A DNA stretch of 64,000 nucleotides. Origin: Alkalihalobacillus deserti (GTDB taxonomy: Bacteria > Bacillota > Bacilli > Bacillales > Bacillaceae_D). The first letter of the stretch is position 1, and each line of letters starts with the position of its first letter. Below the pieces are notes generated by a model that was given only the letters and a program-made list of their open reading frames with translations, made no database searches and had not been told where the DNA came from. Below, in pieces: positions 35,955 through 44,446 of the stretch. The DNA is taken from NCBI RefSeq assembly GCF_020734105.1, contig NZ_JAJAFR010000013.1, positions 1 through 64,000 of the forward strand, given 5' to 3'. A program made the translations under genes and the position numbers.

Positions 35955-36461
35955 TTGAAGAAAAAATTATTAACATTTCTTCTAACCTTGGCATTATGGT
36001 TTGTTTTTGCAGGCCGCGTTAATATCCAGGTATTTTTGTTGGGTACTATAATTTGTTCTTTTATATCGCTTATGTTTGCAGATCATGTATTCAGATTAGT
36101 ACAAAAGAAATATGGGACGAAAGAATTTTTTTTAAAAATATATTACATATTTTTGGTTATCAGTGCTTTTATATATGATGTATTTTTATCTGCAGTCAGA
36201 GTATCCAGACATGCATTTGAAATTAAACCTTCTTTTTCTCCCCGAGTAGTTAGTATAAAAACATCTCTTGAAAATATAAACAGTCCTGCAATTTTAGCCA
36301 ATTTTATTACATTAACTCAGGGGACCCTGGCGATGGATTTCGATCTTTTAAATAAAAACTATTTGATTCACTGGATAGATGTTCACAGTGACGATGAAGC
36401 AGAAGTAAAGAAAGCACTTATCAGTAAACATGAGAATTTGATAGCTAAAATATTTGATTAA
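35955..36461 (+). CDS. mrpE: MrpE/MbhA-like antiporter subunit
   Basis: A 168-residue membrane protein. The N-terminus MKKKLLTFLLTLALWFVFAG is the usual MrpE start, followed by VNIQVFLLGTIICSFISL. A second hydrophobic part and the conserved FITLTQGTLAMDFD phrase with HWIDVHSDDEAE complete the family. It starts at TTG after GTGAGGTAC. First of eight plus-strand genes for a Mrp/Mbh-type Na+/H+ antiporter. The operon is visibly poorer in G and C than the genes to its left. Confidence 0.9.
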   Translation: MKKKLLTFLLTLALWFVFAGRVNIQVFLLGTIICSFISLMFADHVFRLVQKKYGTKEFFLKIYYIFLVISAFIYDVFLSAVRVSRHAFEIKPSFSPRVVSIKTSLENINSPAILANFITLTQGTLAMDFDLLNKNYLIHWIDVHSDDEAEVKKALISKHENLIAKIFD

Positions 36462-36502
36462 TTCAGTTTTTATCTGGTTTTGTTTTTTATTCAATCTGGA
36501 GT

Positions 36503-36775
36503 GTGATATTCGTGCTTTATTTAATACTGGCAATTGTCTTATCTGCTATTTTAACTTTTTATAGGCTAATTAAAGGTCCCAGTGTACCTGACAGAATAGT
36601 TGCTATGAATTCGATAGGTGTAATGTTTTTATTAGTTTTAGTTTTATTAAGTTATTATTTTGAAAGAAACATTTTTATTGATGTAGCTTTAGTTTATGGG
36701 GTTTTCTTATTTATAAATGTTTTAATTATGGCTAAATATTTTAGAAAACCAGCGAAAGGAGAAGTTAGTGATTGA
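36503..36775 (+). CDS. mrpF: MrpF/MbhB-like subunit
   Basis: A 90-residue protein with three membrane helices. It contains the conserved loop FYRLIKGPSVPDRIVAMNSI, which defines MrpF. It overlaps mrpG by eight bases. As a small subunit it helps assemble the antiporter in the cytoplasmic membrane. Confidence 0.92.
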   Translation: MIFVLYLILAIVLSAILTFYRLIKGPSVPDRIVAMNSIGVMFLLVLVLLSYYFERNIFIDVALVYGVFLFINVLIMAKYFRKPAKGEVSD

Positions 36776-37103
36776 TTTAATTACTATTTTAAGACAAATA
36801 TTTGCTTATGTATGTTTACTAACAGGCATCTATTTTTTGTTAAGTACTGCTGTGGGAATGATTCGTTTTCCTGATTTGTATACTAGGTTACATGCTGGCT
36901 CTAAATGCCTGATGGCCGGAGGTATTTCAGTTTTAATGGGATGTATCGTTCTCGAAGGAATTGGGGTTGTTTCTATAAAACTTTTTGTAATACTGATTTT
37001 CTTATTAATCACGAATCCGATAGCCATTCATGTCATAGCCAGTTTTACTAATAATTATCATATTATACCCAAAACACTTGCAAAAAAAGATATTGAAGAG
37101 TGA
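36768..37103 (+). CDS. mrpG: MrpG/MbhC-like subunit
   Basis: A 111-residue, three-helix protein. It has the MrpG signature GMIRFPDLYTRLHAGSKCLM and the following GGISVLMGCIVLEG. In the family the loop ends in HAATKA; here it is HAGSKC, a mild change. It starts at GTG and overlaps the next gene by four bases. Confidence 0.92.
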   Translation: MIDLITILRQIFAYVCLLTGIYFLLSTAVGMIRFPDLYTRLHAGSKCLMAGGISVLMGCIVLEGIGVVSIKLFVILIFLLITNPIAIHVIASFTNNYHIIPKTLAKKDIEE

Positions 37104-37351
37104 TTGGAGGTAAAGTCGTGATAGATATACTATTTAATCTGTTAATGATATTTTTACTAATTACCGCATTTTTTATGGTATTTACTAAAGATATATCAAA
37201 CTCAGTTATTACTCTACCCATATTCGGTGCAATTCTAGTAGTTATTTTTGTAATACTCCAGGCTCCAGGTGTTGCTCTGGCTGAAGCGGTAATGACTGCT
37301 GGCTTAACGACTGTTTTTTTTGTCATTACGATAAATAAAACGGAGTATTGA
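37100..37351 (+). CDS. DUF4040 (MbhD-like) subunit
   Basis: An 83-residue, three-helix protein. It has the DUF4040 wording: SNSVITLPIFGAILVVIFVI and QAPGVALAEAVMTAGLTTVF, which contains the conserved PDVALTEA-like motif as PGVALAEA. In standard Bacillus operons this domain is part of the large MrpA. As a separate small gene it matches MbhD/group 2 Mrp layouts. It overlaps its neighbours by four bases on each side. Confidence 0.85.
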   Translation: MIGGKVVIDILFNLLMIFLLITAFFMVFTKDISNSVITLPIFGAILVVIFVILQAPGVALAEAVMTAGLTTVFFVITINKTEY

Positions 37352-38061
37352 ACGAAATGATTAAAGAGCTCTATAAAATAGGTCTTGTTGTATCGTTGGC
37401 TATTTTCTTATTATTTATATTTTATGAAATACATAATCTTGATAACGATCGTAAAAGATATGTATCTGAACACTATATATCTGAAGGGGTACAAGAAACC
37501 GGGGCGATAAATTTAGTTGCCTCAGTCTTACTTGATTACCGAGGTTTAGATACTTTAGGTGAAGCAACTGTGATTTTAACAGCTGCTGCTTTTTTAGCCT
37601 TTCTGGTTCCCATAACAAAAGCAACAATGCAGGACACTAAATTTACAATGATTGTTAGTCAAACCATAAAATTGATTATCCCTTATTTAGCAGTTTTAGG
37701 AGCGTATTTAATATTGTTTGGTCATCTAAGTCCTGGCGGAGGTTTTGTTGGAGGAGTTGTCCTAGCTATCATTCCCATTCTGTTGACAATAACCTATGGT
37801 GTTGAATTCTCTGAATATAAATTAAAACCAGCCCGAAAAAAATTAGTAGAAGATATAGGAGCTATAGGTTTTATCTTACTGGGATTACTAGGGGTATTGA
37901 CTGGAAGCAATTTTCTGGCCAACGGACAAGCCAATTTGGGTCCGGGAAATACCGGGGAATTAATCAGTGCTGGGTTAATCCCTTACTTAAATTTAATGAT
38001 TGGTTTAAAAGTAGGAGCTGGTCTGGCGATTATTTTTAATAGTTTGATCAAGGAGAAATAA
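37348..38061 (+). CDS. mrpB: MrpB-like subunit with MbhE-like N-terminal part
   Basis: A 237-residue protein. The first 95 residues (NLVASVLLDYRGLDTLGEAT, with VILTAAAFLAFLV) match the MbhE/MrpA C-terminal domain. Residues 100-237 are the MnhB domain, with HLSPGGGFVGGVVLAIIPIL and NTGELISAGLIPYLNLMIGL. Fusing E and F type domains in one gene is normal for MbhEF-like group 2 layouts. Cytoplasmic-membrane subunit of the antiporter. Confidence 0.88.
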   Translation: MNEMIKELYKIGLVVSLAIFLLFIFYEIHNLDNDRKRYVSEHYISEGVQETGAINLVASVLLDYRGLDTLGEATVILTAAAFLAFLVPITKATMQDTKFTMIVSQTIKLIIPYLAVLGAYLILFGHLSPGGGFVGGVVLAIIPILLTITYGVEFSEYKLKPARKKLVEDIGAIGFILLGLLGVLTGSNFLANGQANLGPGNTGELISAGLIPYLNLMIGLKVGAGLAIIFNSLIKEK

Positions 38062-38063
38062 TA

Positions 38064-38399
38064 GTGGAAATACCTTTTGTTTTAGTAATCATTTTGTTCT
38101 GTCTAGGAATGTATACGATCATTACCCAAATAAATTTAATAAAAATTGTTATTGGAGTTGCTATTGTAGAATCTTCTTTGATTTTATTATTAATACTCGT
38201 AAGTTATAAACCGGGTGGAACTGCTCCTATTTTAGATAGGGAATATGAAATAGTAGTTGATCCTATCCCTCAGGCACTGGCCTTAACGTCAATTGTTATT
38301 GGGGGAAGTGTTACAGCTGTAATGCTAGCGTTGGTGATTAAGATCTATAAAAGATATGGAACTTTAAACGTTGATGAGATTAGAAAATTGAGAGGATAA
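38064..38399 (+). CDS. mrpC: MrpC/NuoK-like subunit
   Basis: A 111-residue, three-helix protein of the NuoK/MnhC family. It shows IKIVIGVAIVESSLILLLIL, the polar loop YKPGGTAPIL and DPIPQALALTSIVIGGSVTA, the MrpC hallmark (DPLPQALVLTAIVI). It starts at GTG two bases after mrpB. Confidence 0.92.
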   Translation: MEIPFVLVIILFCLGMYTIITQINLIKIVIGVAIVESSLILLLILVSYKPGGTAPILDREYEIVVDPIPQALALTSIVIGGSVTAVMLALVIKIYKRYGTLNVDEIRKLRG

Positions 38400-38422
38400 T
38401 TTTTATTTTCGGGAGGTTAATA

Positions 38423-39892
38423 ATGGAAGCGGCCGTCTGGGTTATCATTTTACCTTTATTAACCGCATTTTTTCTTGGAATTTTTAAGTTTTATTTTAAA
38501 AAGATTTTTTTTCCTCTAGTAACCGGTAGCGCAATCATATATCTTTATTTATTAATTTTAGTTATTCATAATAGTGATCACCCTAAAGTTTACAGTGTTG
38601 GTGATTGGGGGCTCTTGGGAATAAATTTAATGGTAGATCCTTTTTCCACCATGTTTTTGTTAATAATAGCTATATTATTTTTACCAGTTATTATTTTTTC
38701 CCTGAAATATATCAAAGTCATTCATAAACACAAATATTTTATTTTTACATATTTAATGATAGCCGGTATTGCAGGAATGGTTCTTACTGTTGATTTATTT
38801 AATCTTTATGTATTTTTGGAAGTGAGTTCTCTAAGTTCTATTGCTTTGACGGCGCTGAAAAAAACAAAAAAAGGATTAGAAGGTACTTTTAAGTATTTGA
38901 TCATGTCTACATTAGGGAGCTTTTTTATTTTACTCGCTACAATCTTAACTTATTATTTAACGGGTACTCTAAATATGGCAGAAATTTCACTGGAATTTAA
39001 AGACATCCCTTTTACGATAAAAAGTGTACTTATGGCCTTTTTTGTTTTTGGCTATGGAATAAAGATAGGGTTAATTCCTTTGCATGCTTGGCTACCAGAT
39101 GCTTATGAAGATTCCCCTATCCCTTATAATGTTTTATCTTCGGGATTGGTAATGAAATCTGCTGTATATGCATTAATCAGACTATTATATATTATGTTTG
39201 GAATTGATTTTCTAGATGAAAGTGGAATGTTAAATATTGGTGTTTTCTGGGGAGTCATTACTTTTATTATTGCTCATTTTTTAGCCTATCAGCAATCAAA
39301 TTTAGTCCGGCTTCTTGCGTATTCTAGTATTGCCCAGATAGCGTATATCACTATCGGATTATTTGTAGGTAGTGAAGGAGGATTAATTGGTGGCAGTTTT
39401 CATATTCTAAATCATGCAATAATGAAAGGGACTTTATTTTTGGTTGTAGGAATTTTTTATTATAGTTTAAGCGCTGTTGAAATAGAAGATATTAAAGGGC
39501 TAGGTTATAAATTCCCCATACTTTCATTTATTTTTGTCGTTGCTTCTCTTGCAATAGTGGGCCTGCCTCCCTTCAATGGATTTATGAGTAAATGGCTTAT
39601 TATTGAAGCAGCTCTAGAAGCTGGTTTTGTTTATGCTGCCTTTTTTATTCTGGTGGGAACGTTTTTATCTTTAACGTATTATTTAAAAGTAATTGTTAAG
39701 TTATATACAAAAACCGAAAAAAAACTATTAATGGAAGAACCAGATTTATCTTTAAGATTACCGACTATATTTCTGGGCAGTTTATGTATTGTATTTGGTT
39801 TAGTACCTTCATTACCTTTAAGTCTAATTAATAAAATTCCTAGATTTTTGCTGGATAATGGGGAATACATAAGAATAGTACTAGGAGGTTGA
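38423..39892 (+). CDS. mrpD: MrpD/NuoN-like proton-pumping subunit
   Basis: A 489-residue protein with about 14 helices, of the complex I ND2/ND4/ND5-like (Proton_antipo_M) family. Motifs include VDLFNLYVFLEVSSLSSIAL with the key Glu in helix 5, KIGLIPLHAWLPDAYEDSPI, and LNHAIMKGTLFLVVG with conserved Lys. GLPPFNGFMSKWLIIEAAL marks the C-terminal part. The start is an ATG after CGGGAGGTTAATA. It overlaps the next gene by four bases. Confidence 0.92.
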   Translation: MEAAVWVIILPLLTAFFLGIFKFYFKKIFFPLVTGSAIIYLYLLILVIHNSDHPKVYSVGDWGLLGINLMVDPFSTMFLLIIAILFLPVIIFSLKYIKVIHKHKYFIFTYLMIAGIAGMVLTVDLFNLYVFLEVSSLSSIALTALKKTKKGLEGTFKYLIMSTLGSFFILLATILTYYLTGTLNMAEISLEFKDIPFTIKSVLMAFFVFGYGIKIGLIPLHAWLPDAYEDSPIPYNVLSSGLVMKSAVYALIRLLYIMFGIDFLDESGMLNIGVFWGVITFIIAHFLAYQQSNLVRLLAYSSIAQIAYITIGLFVGSEGGLIGGSFHILNHAIMKGTLFLVVGIFYYSLSAVEIEDIKGLGYKFPILSFIFVVASLAIVGLPPFNGFMSKWLIIEAALEAGFVYAAFFILVGTFLSLTYYLKVIVKLYTKTEKKLLMEEPDLSLRLPTIFLGSLCIVFGLVPSLPLSLINKIPRFLLDNGEYIRIVLGG

Positions 39893-41451
39893 AGATGATT
39901 TCTCCAGGTTTCTTATATATAGCAGGTGCTATACTTTTACTTTTGCCCGTGAGTGATAAAATAAAATACATCATTTCTTTCCTCATTACTGCAGGAGCGC
40001 TTATTGTTACTTTTTATTTAATACCTGGTTATAGCTTACAACTGGATTTTCTCAATTATACTCTCACTCCTTTTAAAGTAGATAGTATCAGTAAATTAAC
40101 TGGATTAATTTTTGCTGTCAGTGGCTTGGCTGCTGTCCTTTATTCAATTACTATATGTTCTCGAACTAATTTAAGGTTAATGTTTGTGTTTATTGGTAGT
40201 GCCCTCACCGTGGTTTTTTCCGGTGATCTGTTTACTCTGTATGTTTTCTGGGAGTTAATGACGATCAGTTCATCTTTTCTTATTATAATGGCAAGTGATT
40301 CAACTAAAAAAACGGGGTATTATTATTTTCTAATGCAGGTGGCAGGAGGTTTAAGTTTATTATGGGGGGTATTTTTACAGTATTCGGCTACAGGTAATTT
40401 ATCTTTGAATGCTATAGAAGCTGGAATCCCCCTTTTTATGATTGCGGTAGCAATTAAGCTGGCCTTTGTCGGTGTCCATACTTGGATGCCATTGGCTTAC
40501 AGCAAAGCTCCTTTTTATGTTGCAGTCGTTTTGTCAATCTATACGACAAAAGTGGGAGTATATGTAATGAGCAACCTGCTGTCCGGGATAAATATTTTGG
40601 CATATGCCGGTCTTATTTCGGCTTTGTTTGGAATTGTAATGGCCTTAAGGCAAAACCAAGTTCGTAAATTTTTGAGCTATTCCATCATAATCCAGGTTGG
40701 TTTTATGATTATTGGTATTAGTATTGGTACTGCAGATGGAATAGCTGGAGCTATTTTTCACCTAGTCAATCACATATTGTATAAAACTGTATTATTTATG
40801 GCAGTGGGAGTAGTCATTTATACAACAGGGAAAGATAATTTTGAAAATTTAGGGATCATGCGCAGTAAACTTCCCGTAACTTCGATAGCAACATTGGTAG
40901 CTTTTATGGGGATAGCTGGAGTTCCTTTTTTTAATGGATATATGAGTAAAACCATTATTAAAGAGGCTATACACGAACCATTATTAACCTGGGGTTTTAA
41001 CCTAATGAGTTTTGGGACTTCTCTAATGTTTTTAAAATTTATCTATTATGCCTTTTTCAAAAACAGTACTATTAACGTAGATAAAAAACCAGCCATCAGC
41101 ATGCAGTTAGGATTGGGATTGTTAACTGTTTTGATGATATTGATTGGTATTAATCCTTTTTTGTTAGAAAGTTTAACTAATATGAATGTAGATATTAATT
41201 ATTTCGATACAAAACATTTGTTAAGTGGAATTCAACCTTTTCTCTGGTCAATTGCTGTATTTATTTTATTAAAGAAATATTTAGTGAAGAACTATGAGAA
41301 ACTTCTATATTATGATATTTATCGTAAAATGGCTAAAATATTTGTAGCTACAGGCTATAAGTTAAGTAACTATCATGACGGAAAATTAAATAAATATTTG
41401 GTATGGGCAACTACCACTTTAATAATACTGTTGTTATTGTTAATGGTTTAA
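39889..41451 (+). CDS. Second MrpD-like antiporter subunit (MrpD')
   Basis: A 520-residue homologue of the preceding gene, with FSGDLFTLYVFWELMTISSS, KLAFVGVHTWMPLAYSKAPF and LVNHILYKTVLFMAVGVVIY. GVPFFNGYMSKTIIKEAIHE is also clear. It lacks the MrpA C-terminal domains, so it is not a normal MrpA. It resembles the extra ND5/ND2-like gene at the end of archaeal and Thermotogae Mrp clusters. It starts at an ATG overlapping mrpD and closes the operon; a weak stem ATATCCATC...GATGGATAT follows the stop. Confidence 0.88.
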   Translation: MKMISPGFLYIAGAILLLLPVSDKIKYIISFLITAGALIVTFYLIPGYSLQLDFLNYTLTPFKVDSISKLTGLIFAVSGLAAVLYSITICSRTNLRLMFVFIGSALTVVFSGDLFTLYVFWELMTISSSFLIIMASDSTKKTGYYYFLMQVAGGLSLLWGVFLQYSATGNLSLNAIEAGIPLFMIAVAIKLAFVGVHTWMPLAYSKAPFYVAVVLSIYTTKVGVYVMSNLLSGINILAYAGLISALFGIVMALRQNQVRKFLSYSIIIQVGFMIIGISIGTADGIAGAIFHLVNHILYKTVLFMAVGVVIYTTGKDNFENLGIMRSKLPVTSIATLVAFMGIAGVPFFNGYMSKTIIKEAIHEPLLTWGFNLMSFGTSLMFLKFIYYAFFKNSTINVDKKPAISMQLGLGLLTVLMILIGINPFLLESLTNMNVDINYFDTKHLLSGIQPFLWSIAVFILLKKYLVKNYEKLLYYDIYRKMAKIFVATGYKLSNYHDGKLNKYLVWATTTLIILLLLLMV

Positions 41452-41619
41452 TATCCATCTACTGTTATGATGGATATAGATTTGTATCTATAAAAGGGGT
41501 TAGTGGCTTAATAAGATGACTAGCTAAAGATGATCAAATCCCCAAAGACCATTCGTAGTAAGAAGTCTAAGCAAAGTTATTTGTTTGGCCTTTTTATCTT
41601 TTTTTAACTACTCTTGGTA
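41452..41619. other. Spacer after the Mrp operon
   Basis: The stem ATATCCATC/GATGGATAT at 41451-41478 could terminate the operon, but the U tract is poor. Nothing else is recognised. Confidence 0.4.
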
Positions 41620-41943
41620 GGTTAGTTTAGGTACATTTTTTCGCAAAGCCCTCTAAAAAAGAAGATCTTTTCTGAGTAGTATCAGTCCTACGTAATATAA
41701 GAGTTACTCCACAATCTGGCCTGTTTGTAGTATTAACCCCTGCCCCACAAAGCACACGTTAGGAACTAGGTGAATTAAACAACTAAAAAAAGATGCACCA
41801 TACCTGGCACACCCTCCCCTACGAAACCGCTCCCCCTTCCACTATCTCCTTCTCAATATCCAACTTCTTACTCGGCAATCTCTTAAGGATTGCTACATTT
41901 CCAATATGGGTGCGTTGTATTCTAGCTGATTAACGTTTTCAAA
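41620..41943 (-). pseudogene. Truncated, internally deleted copy of the zorD 3' end
   Basis: The stretch 41640-41875 closely matches 3925-4150, including DNA downstream of zorD (ACCCCTGCCCCACAAAGCAC) and the C-terminal codons. The match then jumps: 41878-41942 corresponds to 5525-5590 inside zorD. Some 1.4 kb in between is missing. The copy ends exactly where a REP-like palindrome begins (41945). By eye the identity is well above 80 percent. Confidence 0.75.
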
Positions 41944-41944
41944 G

Positions 41945-41968
41945 GCGAGCGGTGCTGGCACCGTTCGC
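41945..41968. repeat. REP-like palindrome GCGAGCGGTGC..GCACCGTTCGC
   Basis: GCGAGCGGTGC and GCACCGTTCGC are near-perfect reverse complements around TG. Member of the same family as 27144, 43723, 44447 and 47881. It forms the end of the zorD fragment. Confidence 0.7.
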
Positions 41969-42012
41969 TATCCGGTAGATCCCAATTTGAGTCACTTGCG
42001 GATTGGTGAGTG

Positions 42013-42105
42013 TTACATGAAAAAGACCTTATCCTCCGGTGTCATCTCCTCCATCACTTTCGGGTAATTCCAGAACCCTGTTCGAATCATACGGAATTTA
42101 GCCAT
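42013..42105 (-). pseudogene. N-terminal fragment of a phage DnaD-like replication protein
   Basis: The 30-codon frame from the ATG at 42105 begins MAKFRMIRTGFWNYPKVMEE and continues MTPEDKVFFM before a TAA. That is the conserved start of phage replisome-organiser (DnaD N-terminal) proteins, which normally run on as LYLLTNP. The rest of the gene is absent. Confidence 0.6.
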
Positions 42106-42250
42106 ATGAAATCCTTCTATCGTATGTATGTCTTCATATTTTTAATATGAAGGTGAGTTGGTTTTTGATAGGAGAATTTTAAAAAAAAATGACTATATAT
42201 ATCTATTAAGTTCTTGGAGATAAAAAGTAGATATCGATAACAATAGCGGT

Positions 42251-42344
42251 TTAGATTGCCTGCTCCAGCGCTCTAATTTCCTTCATTCCTCTACCAAAGT
42301 TGACAACAGGTATTTTCATTTTGGGGAGTGATTAGTCACTCCCC
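42251..42344 (-). other. Short 22-codon frame behind a perfect hairpin
   Basis: GGGGAGTGA-TTAG-TCACTCCCC at 42323-42344 lies directly before an ATG at 42319. The frame reads MKIPVVNFGRGMKEIRALEQ and stops two codons later. It is probably another scrap of prophage DNA, not a gene of its own. Confidence 0.35.
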
Positions 42345-42424
42345 CTTGATGCTAAAAAGATAAAAGATCTATATTTAGATTCCAATCCAAAAAGCTAAAC
42401 CTAGTTGCTTTCGCCTTTCAATCT

Positions 42425-42532
42425 TTATCTCTTTTTATTCCCTTTATTGTTATCACCGCTTGCTGGGACTTTGCCGTGTAATTCTGGTGCATTTTGATTA
42501 CGGCTACCGCCTTTATTATATTTTTTGGTCAT
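42425..42532 (-). CDS. Small basic 35-residue protein
   Basis: The ATG at 42532 follows an excellent ribosome site, AAGAAAGGAGATGTGAAAT. The product starts MTKKYNKGGSRNQNAPELHG and is rich in Lys, Asn and Gly, ending in GNKKR. It has no hydrophobic part, so it is small, soluble and basic, like many phage or spore-associated small proteins. It lies among phage replication-gene remnants on the same strand. I do not recognise the family. The strong ribosome site is the main argument that it is real. Confidence 0.5.
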   Translation of the reverse strand: MTKKYNKGGSRNQNAPELHGKVPASGDNNKGNKKR

Positions 42533-42561
42533 ATTTCACATCTCCTTTCTTCATTCTTTCT

Positions 42562-42693
42562 TCAGTTTATCCCTTTTTTAAAAATCATATGTTTTTTCTT
42601 TTCGTACCTGTAGACTCCATTTTTTTTCCGTTTAGGCTCAAGGAGAATGGCTCCAATAACAGCTTGTTCGGCGACATCTGAGTGCTCACTCAT
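42562..42693 (-). pseudogene. N-terminal fragment of a phage DnaB-like helicase
   Basis: From the ATG at 42693 the frame reads MSEHSDVAEQAVIGAILLEP, the classical start of DnaB replicative helicases (EAEQAVLGAIL). It then turns into unrelated Lys-rich codons and stops at 42562. The DNA before it (42830-42700) looks like the tail of another phage replication gene. Confidence 0.6.
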
Positions 42694-42855
42694 CTTCTGC
42701 CTCCGTTAATCCAAGCTGCTTGTTTCTGTACGTATGAAACTGGTGGTTGTAAGTCCTGTGCGTTGAGACCGCCAAATGTTTCTGACATTTTTTAATAAAC
42801 TTATCCATAAATGATAAACCCCAAATTGGGCAATCTAAAAATAGGAGGTATGAAA

Positions 42856-43410
42856 ATGATCGCTTATTTTGGTACTATGAATAAAATTGAAGATTTTACT
42901 AGTGAAGAAAAGGTTCAAAACGTCAATAACGTTATTGGTACAATTGGATTTTGGCTTACATCTGATATTCATTCTGCTAAACGTTATGCAATAGGAACGG
43001 AGACGGTTTTTCAAAAGTCAGAAACGGAATTTTGGGAAGATGGAAAACCTAAAGTTATCCAAGTTGATAAGCTGAGAACTGGCTTTATTTACAAAATAAT
43101 TATAGATGAACCAAACCTTAAAATATATGATTCTAATACCGTGGAGTCGTATGATTTGTTTATGAATGATCGTGACAAATATTGTGAATATTTTCATGCA
43201 AGAAAAAGAAATTTTACCTGGAAAGATGAGGCTACCCTTTTAAATATGGAGGAAGCCAATGAAAAATTTCGTAACAGCCTTATTCGTCAGGGGTATGAAG
43301 GCTTTGTCATTCAAAATTGCAAACTACAAAATGGGGTTACTGACTTGTATTGTCTTTTTTCAATAAAATCTCCGCTCATTTCAGATATTATACCAGTAGA
43401 AACTTTGTAG
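42856..43410 (+). CDS. ADP-ribosyltransferase-like protein of unknown role
   Basis: A 184-residue soluble protein. I prefer the ATG at 42856, which has AGGAGG eight bases upstream; the ATG at 42850 is too close to it. The first part, IAYFGTMNKIEDFT, then IGFWLTSDIHSAKRYA, follows the layout of ART-like folds: a YxGT-like strand, then a G-x-W/Y-x-T phrase, then a helix ending in YA. Later GFIYKIIIDEPNLKIYDSNT and RQGYEGFVIQN match the late strands of such domains. The catalytic residues cannot be assigned with certainty. Proteins of this kind act as phage or plasmid effectors. It stands alone on the plus strand, between prophage debris and the YndJ-like genes. Confidence 0.55.
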   Translation: MIAYFGTMNKIEDFTSEEKVQNVNNVIGTIGFWLTSDIHSAKRYAIGTETVFQKSETEFWEDGKPKVIQVDKLRTGFIYKIIIDEPNLKIYDSNTVESYDLFMNDRDKYCEYFHARKRNFTWKDEATLLNMEEANEKFRNSLIRQGYEGFVIQNCKLQNGVTDLYCLFSIKSPLISDIIPVETL

Positions 43411-43722
43411 TGTGAAACGGTGCCTTGAAACAGTGCCTGCCCCAACAACTAACGCTTAAAAAAAGCGGGAGAGCAATCGCACTCCTTTAGTTGAAAAAGT
43501 AGCTATCCCCAACAAAAATATTCTATTTGATTTATGAAAAACACTTCCTTGGCGTTTCTCGTCTTCTTTGCCTATATGAATCTCACATAAAATATTAATA
43601 TTGATATTAATGCCTGTGTCACTACCTGTAATTTGTCGAGAAGATTTCAACATGCTTTGAGATAGGCAGGCACCTAAATCCAATCTTACGCTCTAGTTCC
43701 AATATCTAAAAAAATGAACATG
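43411..43722. other. Intergenic, no gene seen
   Basis: Contains half-site words of the palindrome family (AACAGTGCCTGCCCC near 43430). No convincing open frame on either strand. Confidence 0.4.
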
Positions 43723-43747
43723 GCGAACAGTGCTAGGCACTGTTCAC
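43723..43747. repeat. REP-like palindrome GCGAACAGTGC..GCACTGTTCAC
   Basis: GCGAACAGTGC, TAG, GCACTGTTCAC: one mismatch in the arms. Same family as 44447 and 47881, 170 bases upstream of the first YndJ-like gene. Confidence 0.8.
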
Positions 43748-43919
43748 TAATACTCTTCAGTTGTGCGTTGACTCATCAACAATTTTCAGGTTTGTTTTAC
43801 CGCTCTTTCATAACGTTCGAAGTTGCTATAATAGAACTGTAAGTATATTTTAGACTTTCAATAACTATTAAGAGTATACTAATTTCACAAGTTAATAAAA
43901 CTGAAAGGAAACTACTGCT

Positions 43920-44446
43920 ATGAAACATCCATTTTTTCCGGCTATTATTGGCGCGGTCATTAGTTTTGTCATCTTTACATTTGATTATTTCCAATTCAGT
44001 CTGATAGAGAAATTTTTAATGTTTGCGTCGTTTGTGATTATGCCACTAATTATTTTGTTAATTAACAACAAGGATCAAACAAAGTTTCAAAAAAAGATTT
44101 ATTCCTTCATTACTGTTCTGCATTTTCCTGCAGCACTTCTTTCTTTAGCTTCCCTTATGAGCAACAAAACCTGGGAAACGGGAAATAGCGCTATTTCAGG
44201 ATCTTTGTCTCTTGCGTGGCTTCTTTTTACTTTCTTACTCGCTTTATATGGATTGCTTCTAATTTTAGAGAAAAAAGAAAAGATCGAAGAAATAGCAATC
44301 GGTGCAGAGTTGATTTATTTTTTTATTGGAGGGATTTGGTATACCCTTTATCAATTTCAATTAACCTTTCTTCTAGTTGATCCTACAGTAAGTGCTTTAA
44401 GCTCCGTTCATTTTCATTTTTCATCTGCTATTGTTCCTATTTTTAT
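43920..44446 (+). pseudogene. YndJ-like membrane protein gene, truncated by a palindrome
   Basis: The first 175 residues are nearly the same as those of the intact gene at 46699-47637 (MKHPFFPAIIGAVISFVIFT; SSVHFHFSSAIVPIFI). Directly after IVPIFI the frame runs into the 27-bp palindrome at 44447, and the following codons are unrelated (SAWHCSLQSRS). The missing C-terminal half contains the last helices and the YGSLHAFGF motif. The upstream DNA of the two genes is also shared (AAGAGTATACTA...TTTCACAAG). It is therefore a duplicated gene that lost its 3' half at the palindrome. Confidence 0.85.

Noticed and set aside
43797-43994. 65-codon minus-strand frame overlapping the YndJ-like start
   Set aside because: Shadow of the membrane protein gene and its upstream region, which are conserved in the paralogue at 46699.
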